Part shown: piece after piece, positions 20,851 to 32,935 of the stretch
Layout of the letters: every line of letters starts with the position of its first letter
Numbering within the stretch: position 1 is the stretch's first letter
Assembly: GCA_023653785.1 (NCBI GenBank)
Contig: JAMKCH010041323.1
Location: forward strand, 1 to 64,000
Length of the DNA: 64,000 nt
DNA from: Ophioderma brevispina
Lineage: Eukaryota > Echinodermata > Ophiuroidea > Amphilepidida > Ophiodermatidae
Direction: 5' to 3'
Notes under the pieces: generated by a model
Seen by the model: only the letters and a program-made list of their open reading frames with translations
Told to the model about the DNA's origin: nothing
Databases searched by the model: none
Program-made: the position numbers and the translations under genes

Positions 20851-23430
20851 TTTGCTCACATTTATTTCTCCATGTAACACAGGAAAGCCTAGAATTCCAA
20901 TTTGTAAATTACCTGTTACTATTCCCAAATGGCAACTTTGTAAGAGGTTGCCGAATTCGGAAACCCTACACCTACTTTTGTCTCAAACTACTCCTACAAA
21001 ATTGATGATAAAAAGGTGAATATTTTATTTTCTTTGATGTATTTCGGTGCAGTTTTGGTTTTCCGGAAATTGTTAATCTCCTTTTTAGTAAAAATCAGGC
21101 CGAGGCACACCTGAAGGGTGTATTTGTATTTGCTCCTTTATGAGAGTACTGAAAGTGCGGCGCATCAACACAACAGCTGCCTTTAGTCAAATGTACAGAC
21201 TTACTCCTGACTTACTCCATGTGCTGTCCAACACAACAAACTACAGCTTTTCGCCAAAATGTACAGACAAACTCACTAGCCTCCACCCCCACCCCGCCCG
21301 CTGTCTACGCCTCAATCTAAAAGGTGGCGAAAATGACTTTCGAAAATGGCAGATGTGCTGTTTTTGCACCAAGAATAATACTGGTCACCAAGAATAATGC
21401 TGGTAAACGCCAACTGTTCGACAGAATAATATTTTACCTTCTTTTACTGAAGCTCAATTACAAAAAAAACCCTGAGTTTTAAAATGAAATCCACTCAAGC
21501 TATTTTTCCTGAGATGAGTCGATATGATTGAAAGCACTGAACTACTGTCACTATTATAAATGAGGTTTTGTGTTAGCATTACCCGTATTGATCTAAAGAA
21601 GGACAGTAAAAATCTGTATATGCACATTAATTTTAAAATATCAATATTTATAATATAAACTCATGGGTTCGTTGTTTGTAGCATTAATTCAAAGGTCTTA
21701 TATGAAAGCTGTTTAGGGAAATCAACTCAACTGATATCAATATACTCACTGAAAAGAAATAATATTTATAATCAACAATTATATATAATTATACAAAATT
21801 GTTGCCCTGATCAGTAGGCAGGTGGAATGCAATTGGCGTGTCCGCCCCGAGGATACCAAACTACCGATAGATTAGATGAAGATAACAGTGCTTCATGATA
21901 ATTTATGTTTCAATATTTGATATAACGTAGACCAATATAAATCCGAGCAGGTGCTTTAGTCATATGTTTATGTCAGGAATTAAAGGGCAATAAATGATTG
22001 ATTTTGTAGTCGAAACTAAATGCTTTATTGATCTCTCCATGTAAGAGTCATCTTTGTTTAGGCTTTCTTTGCATTCCAATATCTTTAAAGGTTGGTGACC
22101 AGATCATGGTCTGATTTTTCATGGCGTTTATTTTCCTTCACGTAAAAGCGCATCACTAAAACATTACACAAATTGAGATTTAAATCGGTCCAGCTGTTTT
22201 GATCCAAGTCCTAAATGTAAGCCTGCATGTGGGTAAGGGATACTGATTTTTCCTAAAGCTGGAAACACTGAATTAAAAAATAACCAAGGCTTCAGCTTTG
22301 GAAATGGCCATATTTTTTTCGTTTTACAATTTGGATCCCAGTGTACGCACAAAGGCAAATTGATAACATTGCGAAAGTAAGTCCTGTATACTGTTCGACA
22401 CTTTTATTACATTTACTTGTAAAATATATTCCATTAATATTTTCAAATATTTACATGACACAAAGTATCTTTGTTAGGTGCAAATAAATTCTTGAAGAAA
22501 AGTGTTGACATCATTCGAAAACGCGGCTCAGCTGCATAGAAGACGTCTGTATTAAAAGTTTTATCATATCTTTCTTCTAATTATGAAATGTTGAACCATG
22601 GTACCAAACATTTGGTAAATTATGCAACATTGTATGAAAGAGCATAAAAGCAAATTTACCATGTGCCATGCAGTCATCTAGAAAGTTGAAAAAAAAAACA
22701 TACATACACAAACACATTGACTGATGGTCCGATACCGATCTGACAAATGTAGATCTAAACAAGAACTCAGGAGGTCTTTTGCTTTAAAACCACTTATAGG
22801 TATGAAAATCGTGTTATCGCGTTTATACATAATGCTCGCCAAATATTAATCACTCTGAGGAATAGGTAAACTCAAATCGATGTGCTTCATATGGAACTTT
22901 GTAATAAGTTTGAAAGCAATTCGAAAGTGACATAAACGGATTTATGTCAGATTTTCCCCTTAAGACACAGCTATTTTGTATATAGAAAAAATAGAATCCA
23001 AATCCACTTGAATAAATAAAAAATAATGGCTTTAAAATTTATTCCGCTATTTAAGAATCTCAGAAAATTGGTTTTATTTGTGGAAAGTTAAGTTTGGACG
23101 AGCTAAGCAAGACAACTGTCCACCTTTGTCCACCACCAGGTGGGCAATTATCGACATATTGTAAGAACTGAATGTTTAAAAGAAAAAAGTATTTTTTTAA
23201 GATTTTAAAATAGCGAAAGAGATTTTAACATATATAATCGATGTTTATACGTAGTTGTAATAGTATAGAGTCAATAAATTTAAACTTCTACGCTACTCAA
23301 AATTACGTACCTCAGAAGTTCCACACTCGTCGTCAGCTGATTGATGTTTATACTGTAGAGTCTTGTACTTGACGTCATAGGATATAACAATGACGTCATA
23401 AGAGTTATTTATGTTCTTTTGGGGCACCCA
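20851..23430. other. No recognisable feature
   Basis: AT-rich. A frame of 85 codons at 21140-21397 contains two copies of an AATGTACAGACNNACTC word but no known domain. Other frames are short and without motifs. Two TGACGTCA-like words near 23374 and 23392 were noted without other promoter signs. Confidence 0.35.
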
Positions 23431-23640
23431 CTTCTATTTGAGCAGACTGTTCCATACTGGATCTTAGTCCAGCACTTTGTCTCTATTCAGGTTTGGTTCT
23501 TTTGTTTGAATATGCATGGCCTCAAGAACTCCACAGGGAGAATTCCTTAGATTCTCTCCCTAATACTTTTACATTGGTTCAATCAAATTGGTGGCATCCG
23601 CTTCTGATGGGAATTATGTTCTCTAACAGCGAAATTGGCA
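23431..23640 (-). pseudogene. Possible C-terminal remnant of a Penelope-like or related GIY-YIG retroelement
   Basis: Minus-strand frames, with at least one indel, read KVLGRESKEFSLW, then EAMHIQTKEPNLNRDK and VWNSLL. The order (a GRES/GRE-like box, then EA-HI, then LNRD) resembles the C-terminal end of GIY-YIG-type proteins in Penelope-like elements. The match is short and the GIY-YIG core is not visible, so this is a weak call from family memory. Confidence 0.35.
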
Positions 23641-25232
23641 CTATTTTTGGTTTTATGAATGTTTAATTGAATTTGCTAAAATGCACTTTGTATTTTTGTG
23701 TATTTCCGAAATTACTACTTTTATTAAATAACATTAATTCTTTCAAACCTAACTGCACAAAACAGCTTATTTTTTATTTTAAAATTAATACAATATTAAA
23801 GACTACCGTAAAACATAAAAAATTAAAACAAAAAATATATTACTGAGATTTTAGAGTCATTTTAAGTAAAAATATCCGGAAATGTTTTGAAGATTTCAGG
23901 GAGGAAGAATAACAATATTTAAGGATAGGAAGGTGGTTTGAGAGTCAAATAACCACCAAAATGTGTTTTTGTCGATATAATTACGCTATACAAATTATTC
24001 AATTTTCAAAAAAATAAATAAAAACAGCTCCTAAACTGTTTTGCAACTCGGATCCTCAAAAATATTCTGGTATTTGTACTGCTATACCGAAGTCCGCTAT
24101 TCTGAATACAGAGAAAAAAGGGTTTTGGAAAAAGATAATATCTTGATTCTTTTTTTTTTAATATTATGGGATAAATTCGCTTAATTGAAAACACTTGAAG
24201 CGGCTCAATCAATAAACTGTTGCTTGTTCTTTCATCGACGCGTCACTGTTCAAACTAAATTGAATAAGAAAACAAATAATGTCCGAATGTGGAAAAATGG
24301 CAACCGTGAAACAATATGAGACGAGCCCAAGAGCTATATATAGTCTTCTTGGCAACAAGCCCGCCGTTTACACCCGCAATTCCACGCCTCCGCCAACTTC
24401 AACAAGACTAAGAAAGAGTTTGTAACAGAACATTCTCGAAATTTGGTGACTTTGGGCAAAAGTGTCTCCCACATGCCAACAGAAACCAAATCTTGTGTAT
24501 AACAATGTTGATATTGTGTAGTGACACAAGCGTTGTCAATTATTATTAAAACATTGGTCGATTGTCTTTGAGGAAAATAAAAAAAATATTTTAGGAGTCG
24601 ATTGCACCCGTGGTACATTCCTCATAACCTGAAAGGGGGGGTAAGACAACTGACATGAAATAATTGGCAAAGACAAAGAAAACACGATTCCGACATGCTT
24701 CAAAGAGTGGGAGGTCGCCATTTGAAGTATATATTGTAAACATAATATTGCATGTAGGGCAATTTACGGTTTGGTCAGTGGCATAAGCTGTATAGGGAAA
24801 ACATGTGATGAATTCCTGAAGTTTAGAACTAAGAAGGAATTGCAGAGTCCGGTTATAATTTGCAACTTTAGAATGTTGTTGTTGCAAGAACTCATTTCAT
24901 CCATTATTAAGTTTGTGGGCAATATAGGCTGATAACCACAATCTCGTGGACGTCTTGGACATTTGAGGTAACCTTTCTAAGCTAAACAAATGTGAAGCAT
25001 TTAGAGCATCCAAACATACCATAGCTTAATGATTTCTGTAAGGTCGCATCAATCCTTTGACATAAACCCCAATAACAACCACGGCAAACAGACAACAGTC
25101 CATGATTACTTACTTGTCAACTGTACACAAAATGTCTTCCGCTTTAAGTGATGTTTAACGCTCAAGCTGCTGCATTCTACTTCAAGAGGATTTGCAAGGT
25201 GGTACGAAGTGAATCGCTGATCCCCTATATTA
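23641..25232. other. No recognisable feature
   Basis: AT-rich. Three overlapping minus-strand frames at 24334-24887 (61-98 codons) have no recognisable domain and no splice context that I could trust. Confidence 0.35.
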
Positions 25233-25606
25233 ACACTTAAAGAGACATGAGGAGATTTCCAGGAAGAAGCCCCCCAAGTTTTTCTCGAACCCCGGTTTTT
25301 TTACATATTTGGAATGCTTACCAATGTATTACATCACACCTGAAGTGAATAAGCCGAATACGCCGTCTTTATGTAATAAGATGATGATTTAGTAGTTTCT
25401 GTCGTGCACGACAGAAAGTCAAAGCATGGTTTTCTATGGGGAACGATTACGATAGCAGGCAAGTTCAAAACAAGGTTTGCGGTTTTCATTTGAACCTGTT
25501 TGTCCAATAAACCTTCGAAACGTTCTCGGTAGGTGGTCTACAACCAATCCAGTGAAATTTTAGAGAAATGTATCCTAAAAAAATCTCCTCCTGTCACTTT
25601 AAGTGT
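25233..25606. mobile_element. MITE with ACACTTAAAG inverted ends and a central perfect palindrome
   Basis: The left ACACTTAAAGAGACATGAGG and the right, reverse complement ACACTTAAAGTGACAGGAGG, both continue into AGATTT. A TA dinucleotide lies at 25231-25232 and at 25608-25609, which may be the target duplication with a one-base slip. At 25396-25417 there is a 22-bp perfect palindrome with half-site TTTCTGTCGTG. No coding sequence. Confidence 0.8.
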
Positions 25607-28521
25607 GTAATGGGTCCATGTGAACCATGTTTTAACGCTAAAATAGTTTTGCCGAAATTCTATGTAATTGCCTAAATATCAGTTGCGCATATTTTGGAGG
25701 AAAAAAATAAATCGGCCGAAAAGGTCGTCAGGGGTTACTCAAGGTCAGGTCAAAGAAACCGCGAAACCCGGGTAATCGCCAAGTATTTATGATTAGCGAT
25801 GTATATTTGACTTTTGGGCAGCCATATTGGATTTTTGTGGCAATGTAATGATCAAATTTCATTACTAAGACTTCCTCGTGCTTAAAAACGCGAGTACCGC
25901 CAAATAATTGTCTCTATCAGAAATACTTTAGACATGTTTAGTGATTTCGGACATGGTAGCGGCCATATTAGATTTTCAAAAATGACTCTGTCTGCACAAA
26001 AATGTGCATACCCTCCAAAAATAATTAGCTTAAAACCTAATAAACTGAAATCTAATGACTATTACATTTCCGATTTGTATCAAGAACAATAGCAGGTATA
26101 ATCATTATAAATGCTTACCTCTAAAACGAAATAGGGCAAGAGTTCCATATGTACCCCCTTTGAAGTTCTACATGTAAGATTTTTTTTTGGCCTTAGGGTT
26201 AGGGTATTGCTATTGTAAGGCCAAAAATAAAAAGAAGTTGTTACATGATACAGTGCTACTCTTAAATTTCTTAAACTAGACGATTACAGATACACTCAAA
26301 CAGCCCTAGTGCAAGTTTAAAAGAGTACACATCACAAATGAGGCTAAGGAAGTTTGAAGTGACACAATGACATAGACAAATATTCAGACATAAAGAACTT
26401 ACTGTAATCACTGTTGACATCCTTGCCAGAATTTACAGTGTTTTCTGGCATATTTTAACACATTTAAAAATGTTTGTAGTAAGATATTGATCTGACAAGT
26501 GAAAGGTGAATTAGCTGGGATTCGTATACAATAACAATGGTCTGAGCTGATGACTACATGTTTTTCAAGTCTGAGTAATGTCAGTATCATTGGCTGTCTG
26601 TGGCAGAGAAGTGTGGCTTACAAGGAAAATAGTATTAGTAATGCCTCTTTTTTTTACAAAATGTAAAACACCCACCCAAATTGTTTGTGGAAGTGATTTC
26701 ATTATATCTGAATATTTTTCTATGCCATTGCGTCCCTTTAATACTAATGTGAACCGTTACATCAAAAGGGTATTTATGTACTGAAATTAATAAAATACTA
26801 CGAGCATTTATACTGTCACAAAGCATTACTTCAATTTATTCTATTATACTAAATTTGCAAGGTCCCACCCGGCTATAAATAGAGATATGTTTTCATTCAT
26901 CATTTAAATCCCACATACCAGTGTGAAATGTAATGTTTATCCCTCCACGCAATGTGTAAACTTTACACGGCTCTCATACAGCGACTCACACACTAGTCAG
27001 TCACGAAAGAGCATTTTCAATATTGACTTTAAGCTCGAGGGTGTAGCAGACATTTGTATATCAGCACCATTATGTCAAGAGTTATCGCACTATTAACTCA
27101 AATGGATGGAAGATAATCGGCACGAGGTATAGAATAGGACAAAGGTATACCGAAATAAATATTTTAAAATAAATATTGTGATTTTGCGATACAAATTTTG
27201 TCCTTGTTGAATAAAAAACATGAAAAAAATTGTCTCAGATGGATAGGTGAAAAGGAAAAGTCGATAGTCCTTTTCGTTGAAAGTCGATAGTCCTTTTTGG
27301 TTGTTTGAAATGTTGAAAAAAAATCATTGTAACTTTTTAAAAAATTTGATATTTTAATATTTTGAAACAAAAGAGCTAAAATCGAACTCCTCACCCGCTT
27401 GTTTTTGTTGGATAACGTTTTGTTTTCTCGAATAAAAAGGTCTTCAGTATTTTCGTGTCTTTCTCTTTTCCCAAGTCTATATCACGTTTCAGGATATTTC
27501 ATCATGTTAATGTGAATGAGAGTCTTTGTTTCGTCTCCACATGCAGTAGTGTATCATTTTGTAGAGTGGTGTATTCTAAACCTTTGAACAGTGGCCTGCG
27601 GACAAAGGTCCTTCTCCCTTGATCTTGGCTAAGTGTCTTGTGGGTTGCGTGGTGACTTCATTCAACATCCATGTTAAATGCAGCTATGGGCACTCGGGAG
27701 TAGGAATCTTCTAACTACAGTCACAACTCAAGTAAGATTTTACAGGCTTCGTAACCTGTGCAGTAGCAAAAATTTTACCGTAGATCACAAGATTTCTCAG
27801 ACATTTTAAAGCGATAATGGTACATTTCATATGACATGCCCTCATTTTTGTCCACTTTGAGATATGATACCGTTAGGTTCCCTTTCAATGAACTAAAACT
27901 CCCTCAATGCGGTATAGCTGTAGATTATCAACTCGTCTTGAAATAAGGATTTGCATATACTGGGGATCACCGGGACTATGGTACTTTAATGTGTGCATGT
28001 ATGTGCCGTCTGTTGTTTTGAACCTCCTATGTAACTGAGTTCTAATTTTACAGTGCAAGAGTCCAAAGTATCGCCTTGTTATACTCTGATTAGGAACTCA
28101 TAAAGATCAGTTAATTGCTGTATCACATGTTGACACATTTGTCTTTGTCTGATGTATCTTCATGCATTTTAGCAATAACATTCACATGCTGGTCTGACAG
28201 GTCATAGGATAAAACAGTATTTCCCAAGATGGGTGGCATAGATGAGCGGCGGAATCACAATTTGGGATGGTTATGTACCCACCATACACACTAGAAAGCT
28301 TATAATGCATATTATAAGGTTAGACATGACTTGGAATTACCAAATTAGGAGAAAGGTGTTTTTCAGGCTATTCTTGTAAAAACTCCCATTTTTTGTCACA
28401 AATACTATTTGTATCATTTATTTTAATATATATATATATGATATCTATGTAAGAAGATTTATCCGTGTATGTAGGTTTTACACCTGTACATTTTATACCT
28501 GTATATTGCTCTTGAAATCTA
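25607..28521. other. No recognisable feature apart from small repeats
   Basis: 26168-26235 can form a hairpin (TTTTGGCCTTAGG against GTAAGGCCAAAA) whose loop side includes TTAGGGTTAGGG; two telomere-like units are too few to mean more. 27257-27300 has a 22-bp direct duplication of AAAGTCGATAGTCCTTTT. Short frames carry no motifs. Confidence 0.35.
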
Positions 28522-28679
28522 TAGTCTAGTGGGTAGAAGGGGTGTTCGTGCACCCCCTGGAATAAACTTCTAATCAATGTCACTATATCAGAACAAATGC
28601 GTAGAAAACGATTAGCTATGTTTAAAAAATCAAAAAGTGTCCCACGTATCATTTTATGCAAAATTTATGCAAATTAGTA

Positions 28680-29003
28680 TCGCCATTAGAGAAAAATACA
28701 ATTTCGATATATCTCAACCAATACTGTTGATAAATGAACAAATGAGGTGACTGGACCTATGTTTTGAGGGTCAAAGATCAAGATGGAACCATTTTGAAAA
28801 TTACCAGATGTCCCCATGATGACGTAATATGCAAATAGGGTCGCCATTAGCTAAAAATACAATTTCGATATATCTCAACCAATACTGTTGATAAATGAAC
28901 AAATAAGGTGACTGGACCTATGTTTTGAGGGTCAAAGATCAAGATGGAACCATTTTGAAAATTACCAGATGTCCCCATGATGACATAATATGCAAATTAG
29001 GGT
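28680..29003. repeat. Two near-identical 161-bp tandem units in the left arm
   Basis: TCGCCATTAG begins units at 28680, 28841 and 29003. Units 1 and 2 share almost every base, including ACAATTTCGATATATCTCAA, GGTGACTGGACCTATGTTTT and TACCAGATGTCCCCATGATG; the third unit diverges after about 20 bases. Confidence 0.9.
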
Positions 29004-29426
29004 CGCCATTAGCCAAAAATCCATATTTGGTCATATCGTGGCCAATATTCCACATACCTGCCCACATAAGATGAAGAGACCTATGTTTTTAGGGTCGAGG
29101 ATAATTGAAAAGGCACTCATAAATTATGTTTATTTGTCATTAACATGTTCACCTGCAAATACTAAGACTATACAAATTAGGGCCTTCAATGTCGATAGTC
29201 TCGTTTTGTGGGTAATTATAAGAAACGTTGCTGGCCAAGTACATTTAGACTTCTATGCATAATACTTGTAACATTTCTATTAAATTCAAGGTATGGAATG
29301 ATACAAGACTAATGCGAGACTAAGATACTGTGTTGTTATCATGCCGAAAAGCAAACGTGAAGAACAGAAATCTACAGTCTCCAATGACTCTCTGCCAACA
29401 TGCAAGTGTGATATCCATATTGTATC

Positions 29427-29662
29427 ATGGTAGTTTTAAACCCTCAGTATATTTAAAGGAACTACAGGAGAAAAAATTACTTGGCCAAAGACGTTTCTAA
29501 AATCATTCAAAAAAAGATTATCAACATTTAGACTTAAAAATTTGTAATGTTAGACAAGATTATCAACATTTAGACTTAAAACTTTGTAAAATACTTTTAA
29601 AAAAGCATTAAGCATCGTAGTAGTTTTACACCCTCAGTAAATTTAAGGAACTGCAGGATAAA
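29427..29662. repeat. Two local direct repeats inside the 3.6-kb element
   Basis: A GTAGTTTTAAACCCTCAGTA-type word followed by ATTTAAAGGAACT recurs at about 29430 and 29616. AGATTATCAACATTTAGACTT recurs at about 29516 and 29560. Both are short local duplications. Confidence 0.6.
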
Positions 29663-31360
29663 GATTGGAGCAGCTTCATATGGAGTGACATCTCCGGCAA
29701 TCATATAAGTCCCCATATCGCATGCTATCAGTCTGTGATCAGATACCGAACTGTGATCAGAAAAAAAAATATGATCTTGAACGAGTTGGTTATCGTAGTC
29801 TGTTGGGAGATGATTCACAACCGGAAGTATCGACTTAACAGACGGAATCGCCCCCCCCCCATCGTAGATTGTCTTCCGGTGGTGGGACCAAATCGTCCCA
29901 CCGAATATTTTCCTTGACACAAGTAGAGATTAAAGGGCGTTTACCCACAAAGACACCCTCAGTTACTCCTATTGGAAGAGGCAAAGGGAGTAAGGCCCAG
30001 AAAATGGTTCTTTTCAACTTTATCGAGTGTCAAGATGTCGCTCTCCTTCGTAATATTCAAGCAGGCTTTCCTGGTCCATAGACCTTCTAGGCCTCTAAAA
30101 CACAGTCGACGACATAGAAACCTGGCGTCTGAGAAATTACTTACCTGCGACCATATTCGGTTCTTCTGCATGGTAATAGCTTGTAAAGAGACTTAGAGAT
30201 AAGCGCAAGTTTAAACATCTACGGGCAAGACATGTACCGTGCAGTGCAGATGGGACAATTGGAAATAAGTCTTCAGATATTATCTTGTTCAAAAGCAAGC
30301 ATCTCACCATGCTTCTGCACCGGTTTGGCCACTCTGACAGTTCACGAGTTAAAAACAGCCCTGGTCAAGGGCCTGGTCAAAGAATCAACGTAGGCCTCAA
30401 CATAGACCTCAAAGTATGTCAGAAGACAAATCATATTCCACTGGAAAATGGATAACTTGATAAATCTCTACTAATGTCAATGGAAAGCAACAATGTCAAC
30501 AGTGCTGCAGGGATCACGATTAAGGAAGTGCAAACGGAGTCCAAAGACCATAAGACAATAATTCTGCCGGGCGAGATAAAATTGCAGGGTCAGCTTATAG
30601 CTAGAAAGTCAACACACCAGAAATTCCCCCCACCATTTCACTCCACGCGGGCATTGGCCCAATAGTTTCCTGATTGTTATCATCATTCACACATTTTTGA
30701 GAATGACACGAACTATATATACTACCATATGCAAGAAATATTTGTATGCTTTTTATCAGGTTTATTGGCAGCAAGGGCAAGATGCCCGTGCATGGATTAG
30801 GAGCCTTCATATCTGCAACTGGGACTTCCCACCCAGAAAATCAAACTCGAGGGTTCTATGGACTCATGAAAGCCTGCAAAAAATATCGCAACACTGACAC
30901 ATGTCAATGTTTCAGGAGTGTAGCTTTCAGAAAAGTTATTCCCAAATGCAACTGCTACTTTTGTGTGATCTACCTTTGTAAAGGAGATATGGTCTCTCAT
31001 GGGTCCTTCGGTAGGCGTTTCAGAAGGTCTTCAGAGCGATAGTTTTCGTTTCATATCACACACAAACACCACATTACTTACAAGAGCACACACACACCAA
31101 AAGCAGGGTAAAAGAGATAACAGCAAGATATCACTCTGTTGAAGATATGAGATCCAAGGTCCTACAAGACTGTAACAAATGCTTTCTTGTTGGCGAACGG
31201 CTTAACGAACATAGTCGTTCTATTTGCCTCTTCCTTGATTTATGCTACAATATGGATAGCAACATGACGGATGCGTCGACGACCGAAGAATCCTTTTCTT
31301 TACGTTTTCCGGACGTTTTCCTTTTGGCTTGATTACAACTGGTCACTGTCTAGTATGTTG
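29663..31360. other. Interior of the 3.6-kb element, no recognised protein
   Basis: Several overlapping frames of 60-107 codons occur on both strands (for example 29597-29920 minus and 30746-31042 plus). None shows a DDE/D signature, zinc finger or other domain that I recognise. They may be decayed remnants of a transposase or chance frames. Confidence 0.35.
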
Positions 31361-32141
31361 AATATTGGCCAAGATATACCCAAATATGGATTTTTAGCTC
31401 AATGGCGCCGCTAATTTGCTTTTTATGTCATCATGGAAGATCTGGTTATTTTGAAAATGGGTTCCATTTGTATCTTTGATCCTCTAAACATAGGCCCAGT
31501 AACGTCATTTGTTCATTTGTCACAGTATTGGCTGAGAGATTTATCGAAAATTGTCGCTAAATGGCCGACCATAATTTGCACCTCAAACATAGGTCCCAGT
31601 CATCTCTTATTGTTCATTTATCAACAGTTATTGGTTGAGATATATCAAAAAATTGTATTTTTAGCCTTAATGGCGACCCTAATTTGGATATTACGTCCAT
31701 CATGGGAAGACATCTGGTAATTTTCAAAATGGTTCCATCTTGCTCTTTGACCCTAGTAGGTCCAGTCACTTATTTGCTTTTCATTTGTCAACAGTATTGG
31801 TTAGATATATCGAAAATTGTATTTTTAGCTAATGGCGACCCTAATTTGCTATTACGTCATCAGGGGACATCTGGTAATTTCAAAATGGTTTCATCTTGAT
31901 CTTGACGCTCGAAACATAGGTCCAGTCACCTCATTTGTCATTTCAAGCAGTTTTGACTGAGATATATCGAAAATTTATTTTTCTGAATGGCGATACTAAT
32001 TTGCATAAAAAATGGTACGTGGTACATTTTGATTTTTTAACATAGATAATCGTTTTCTACGCATTGTTTCTGATATAGTGACATTGATTAGAAGTTTAAT
32101 TTCAGGGTGGGTGACGAACACCCCTTATACCCACTAGACCA

Positions 32142-32645
32142 AGCAATTGAAGATTGGGAAATTTGCGTAAGGTAAGTAAGTATATTGGATACAAATTTGC
32201 AAGGCTGGCAGTGGTGTCACGGCCATAAACCAATATTATATTTTTTCTTGCAGTTTTCATCATGTAAACGTGAAGAATTATTCTAAAGATGCAAGTGATT
32301 GTAGTATGGCTTTAAATCAGTATGTTTGAGTATTTTTCGATGCAGGACATCCGCTTTAAGGATATCCCACAAGTGCGTTGACTATACCTACATTCATCTT
32401 TGACAATGCTATTAGATGTCCAAATTGTTTTAAAATATTGTGAACTAATACCTATCAAAAAAGAAATTTAATAGAAAAATATTACAAATTGTTCGTAAAT
32501 GTGTCAAATTTAAATTTATATTGCATCTGGTGAAAAAAACATGATTTCTTAAAAATTGTTGGAAGACAATATCTAGAAATTGACTAGCAACAATGTTTAA
32601 AAAGAAAAATTTAAAATAGTCAAACTAGGAACTTAAGGATATACC
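32142..32645. other. No recognisable feature
   Basis: AT-rich; nothing seen. Confidence 0.35.
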
Positions 32646-32935
32646 TAGATGCTTCATTCCAAAATTTGAGATGAATCGGAGTTTTCGTGTTGATGCAGTA
32701 AACATCTTATGTGTATGTAAAACATTGCCATAGGCTACTGTTTGCATAACAAAATTTCCGGATGCGGACAGTTTTAAACAAACGATGTGATTTTCTATAT
32801 GAAGGACTTCGATTTGAGCTTAGCTATTTCACACAGTGATTAGTATATGGACTAGCATTATGAATGCAAAAAACAATTTGGTGTGAAAATCGAGGGCTCC
32901 TCATAGGGAACAATCTCTGAGGCCGGCCTTAAATG
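32646..32935. repeat. Dispersed repeat copy, partner at 20641-20850
   Basis: Same orientation and order of words as 20641-20850, with an extra segment of about 80 bp (about 32780-32860) between the CCGGATGCGG and GAAAATCGAGGG blocks. Confidence 0.7.

Larger units (their letters stand above)
28522..32141. mobile_element. 3.6-kb element with long terminal inverted repeats made of tandem units
   Basis: The outer ends are inverted: AGTCTAGTGGGTAGAAGGGG at 28523 pairs with the region ending in CCCACTAGACC at 32140, and similarity continues through CTTCTAATCAATGTCACTAT and GCGTAGAAAACGATTA into tandem units. The left arm has units at 28680, 28841 and 29003 (period 161-162 bp; the first two almost identical). 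The right arm has inverted relatives at about 31401, 31561, 31669, 31831 and 31986. The interior (29110-31360) has only short frames with no known transposase motif. Confidence 0.85.

Noticed and set aside
23370..23400. TGACGTCA-like words (also at 47786, 48950 and 55255-55290) as CRE promoter sites
   Set aside because: Isolated words without a gene, transcription start or other promoter signals.
26168..26235. Telomere-like TTAGGGTTAGGG
   Set aside because: Only two units within a small hairpin; not an interstitial telomere array.
29597..29920. 107-codon minus-strand frame as a transposase
   Set aside because: No DDE/D spacing, zinc finger or other known transposase motif visible.
28522..32141. 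LTR retrotransposon
   Set aside because: Terminal repeats are inverted rather than direct, and there is no gag/pol, primer-binding site or polypurine tract.
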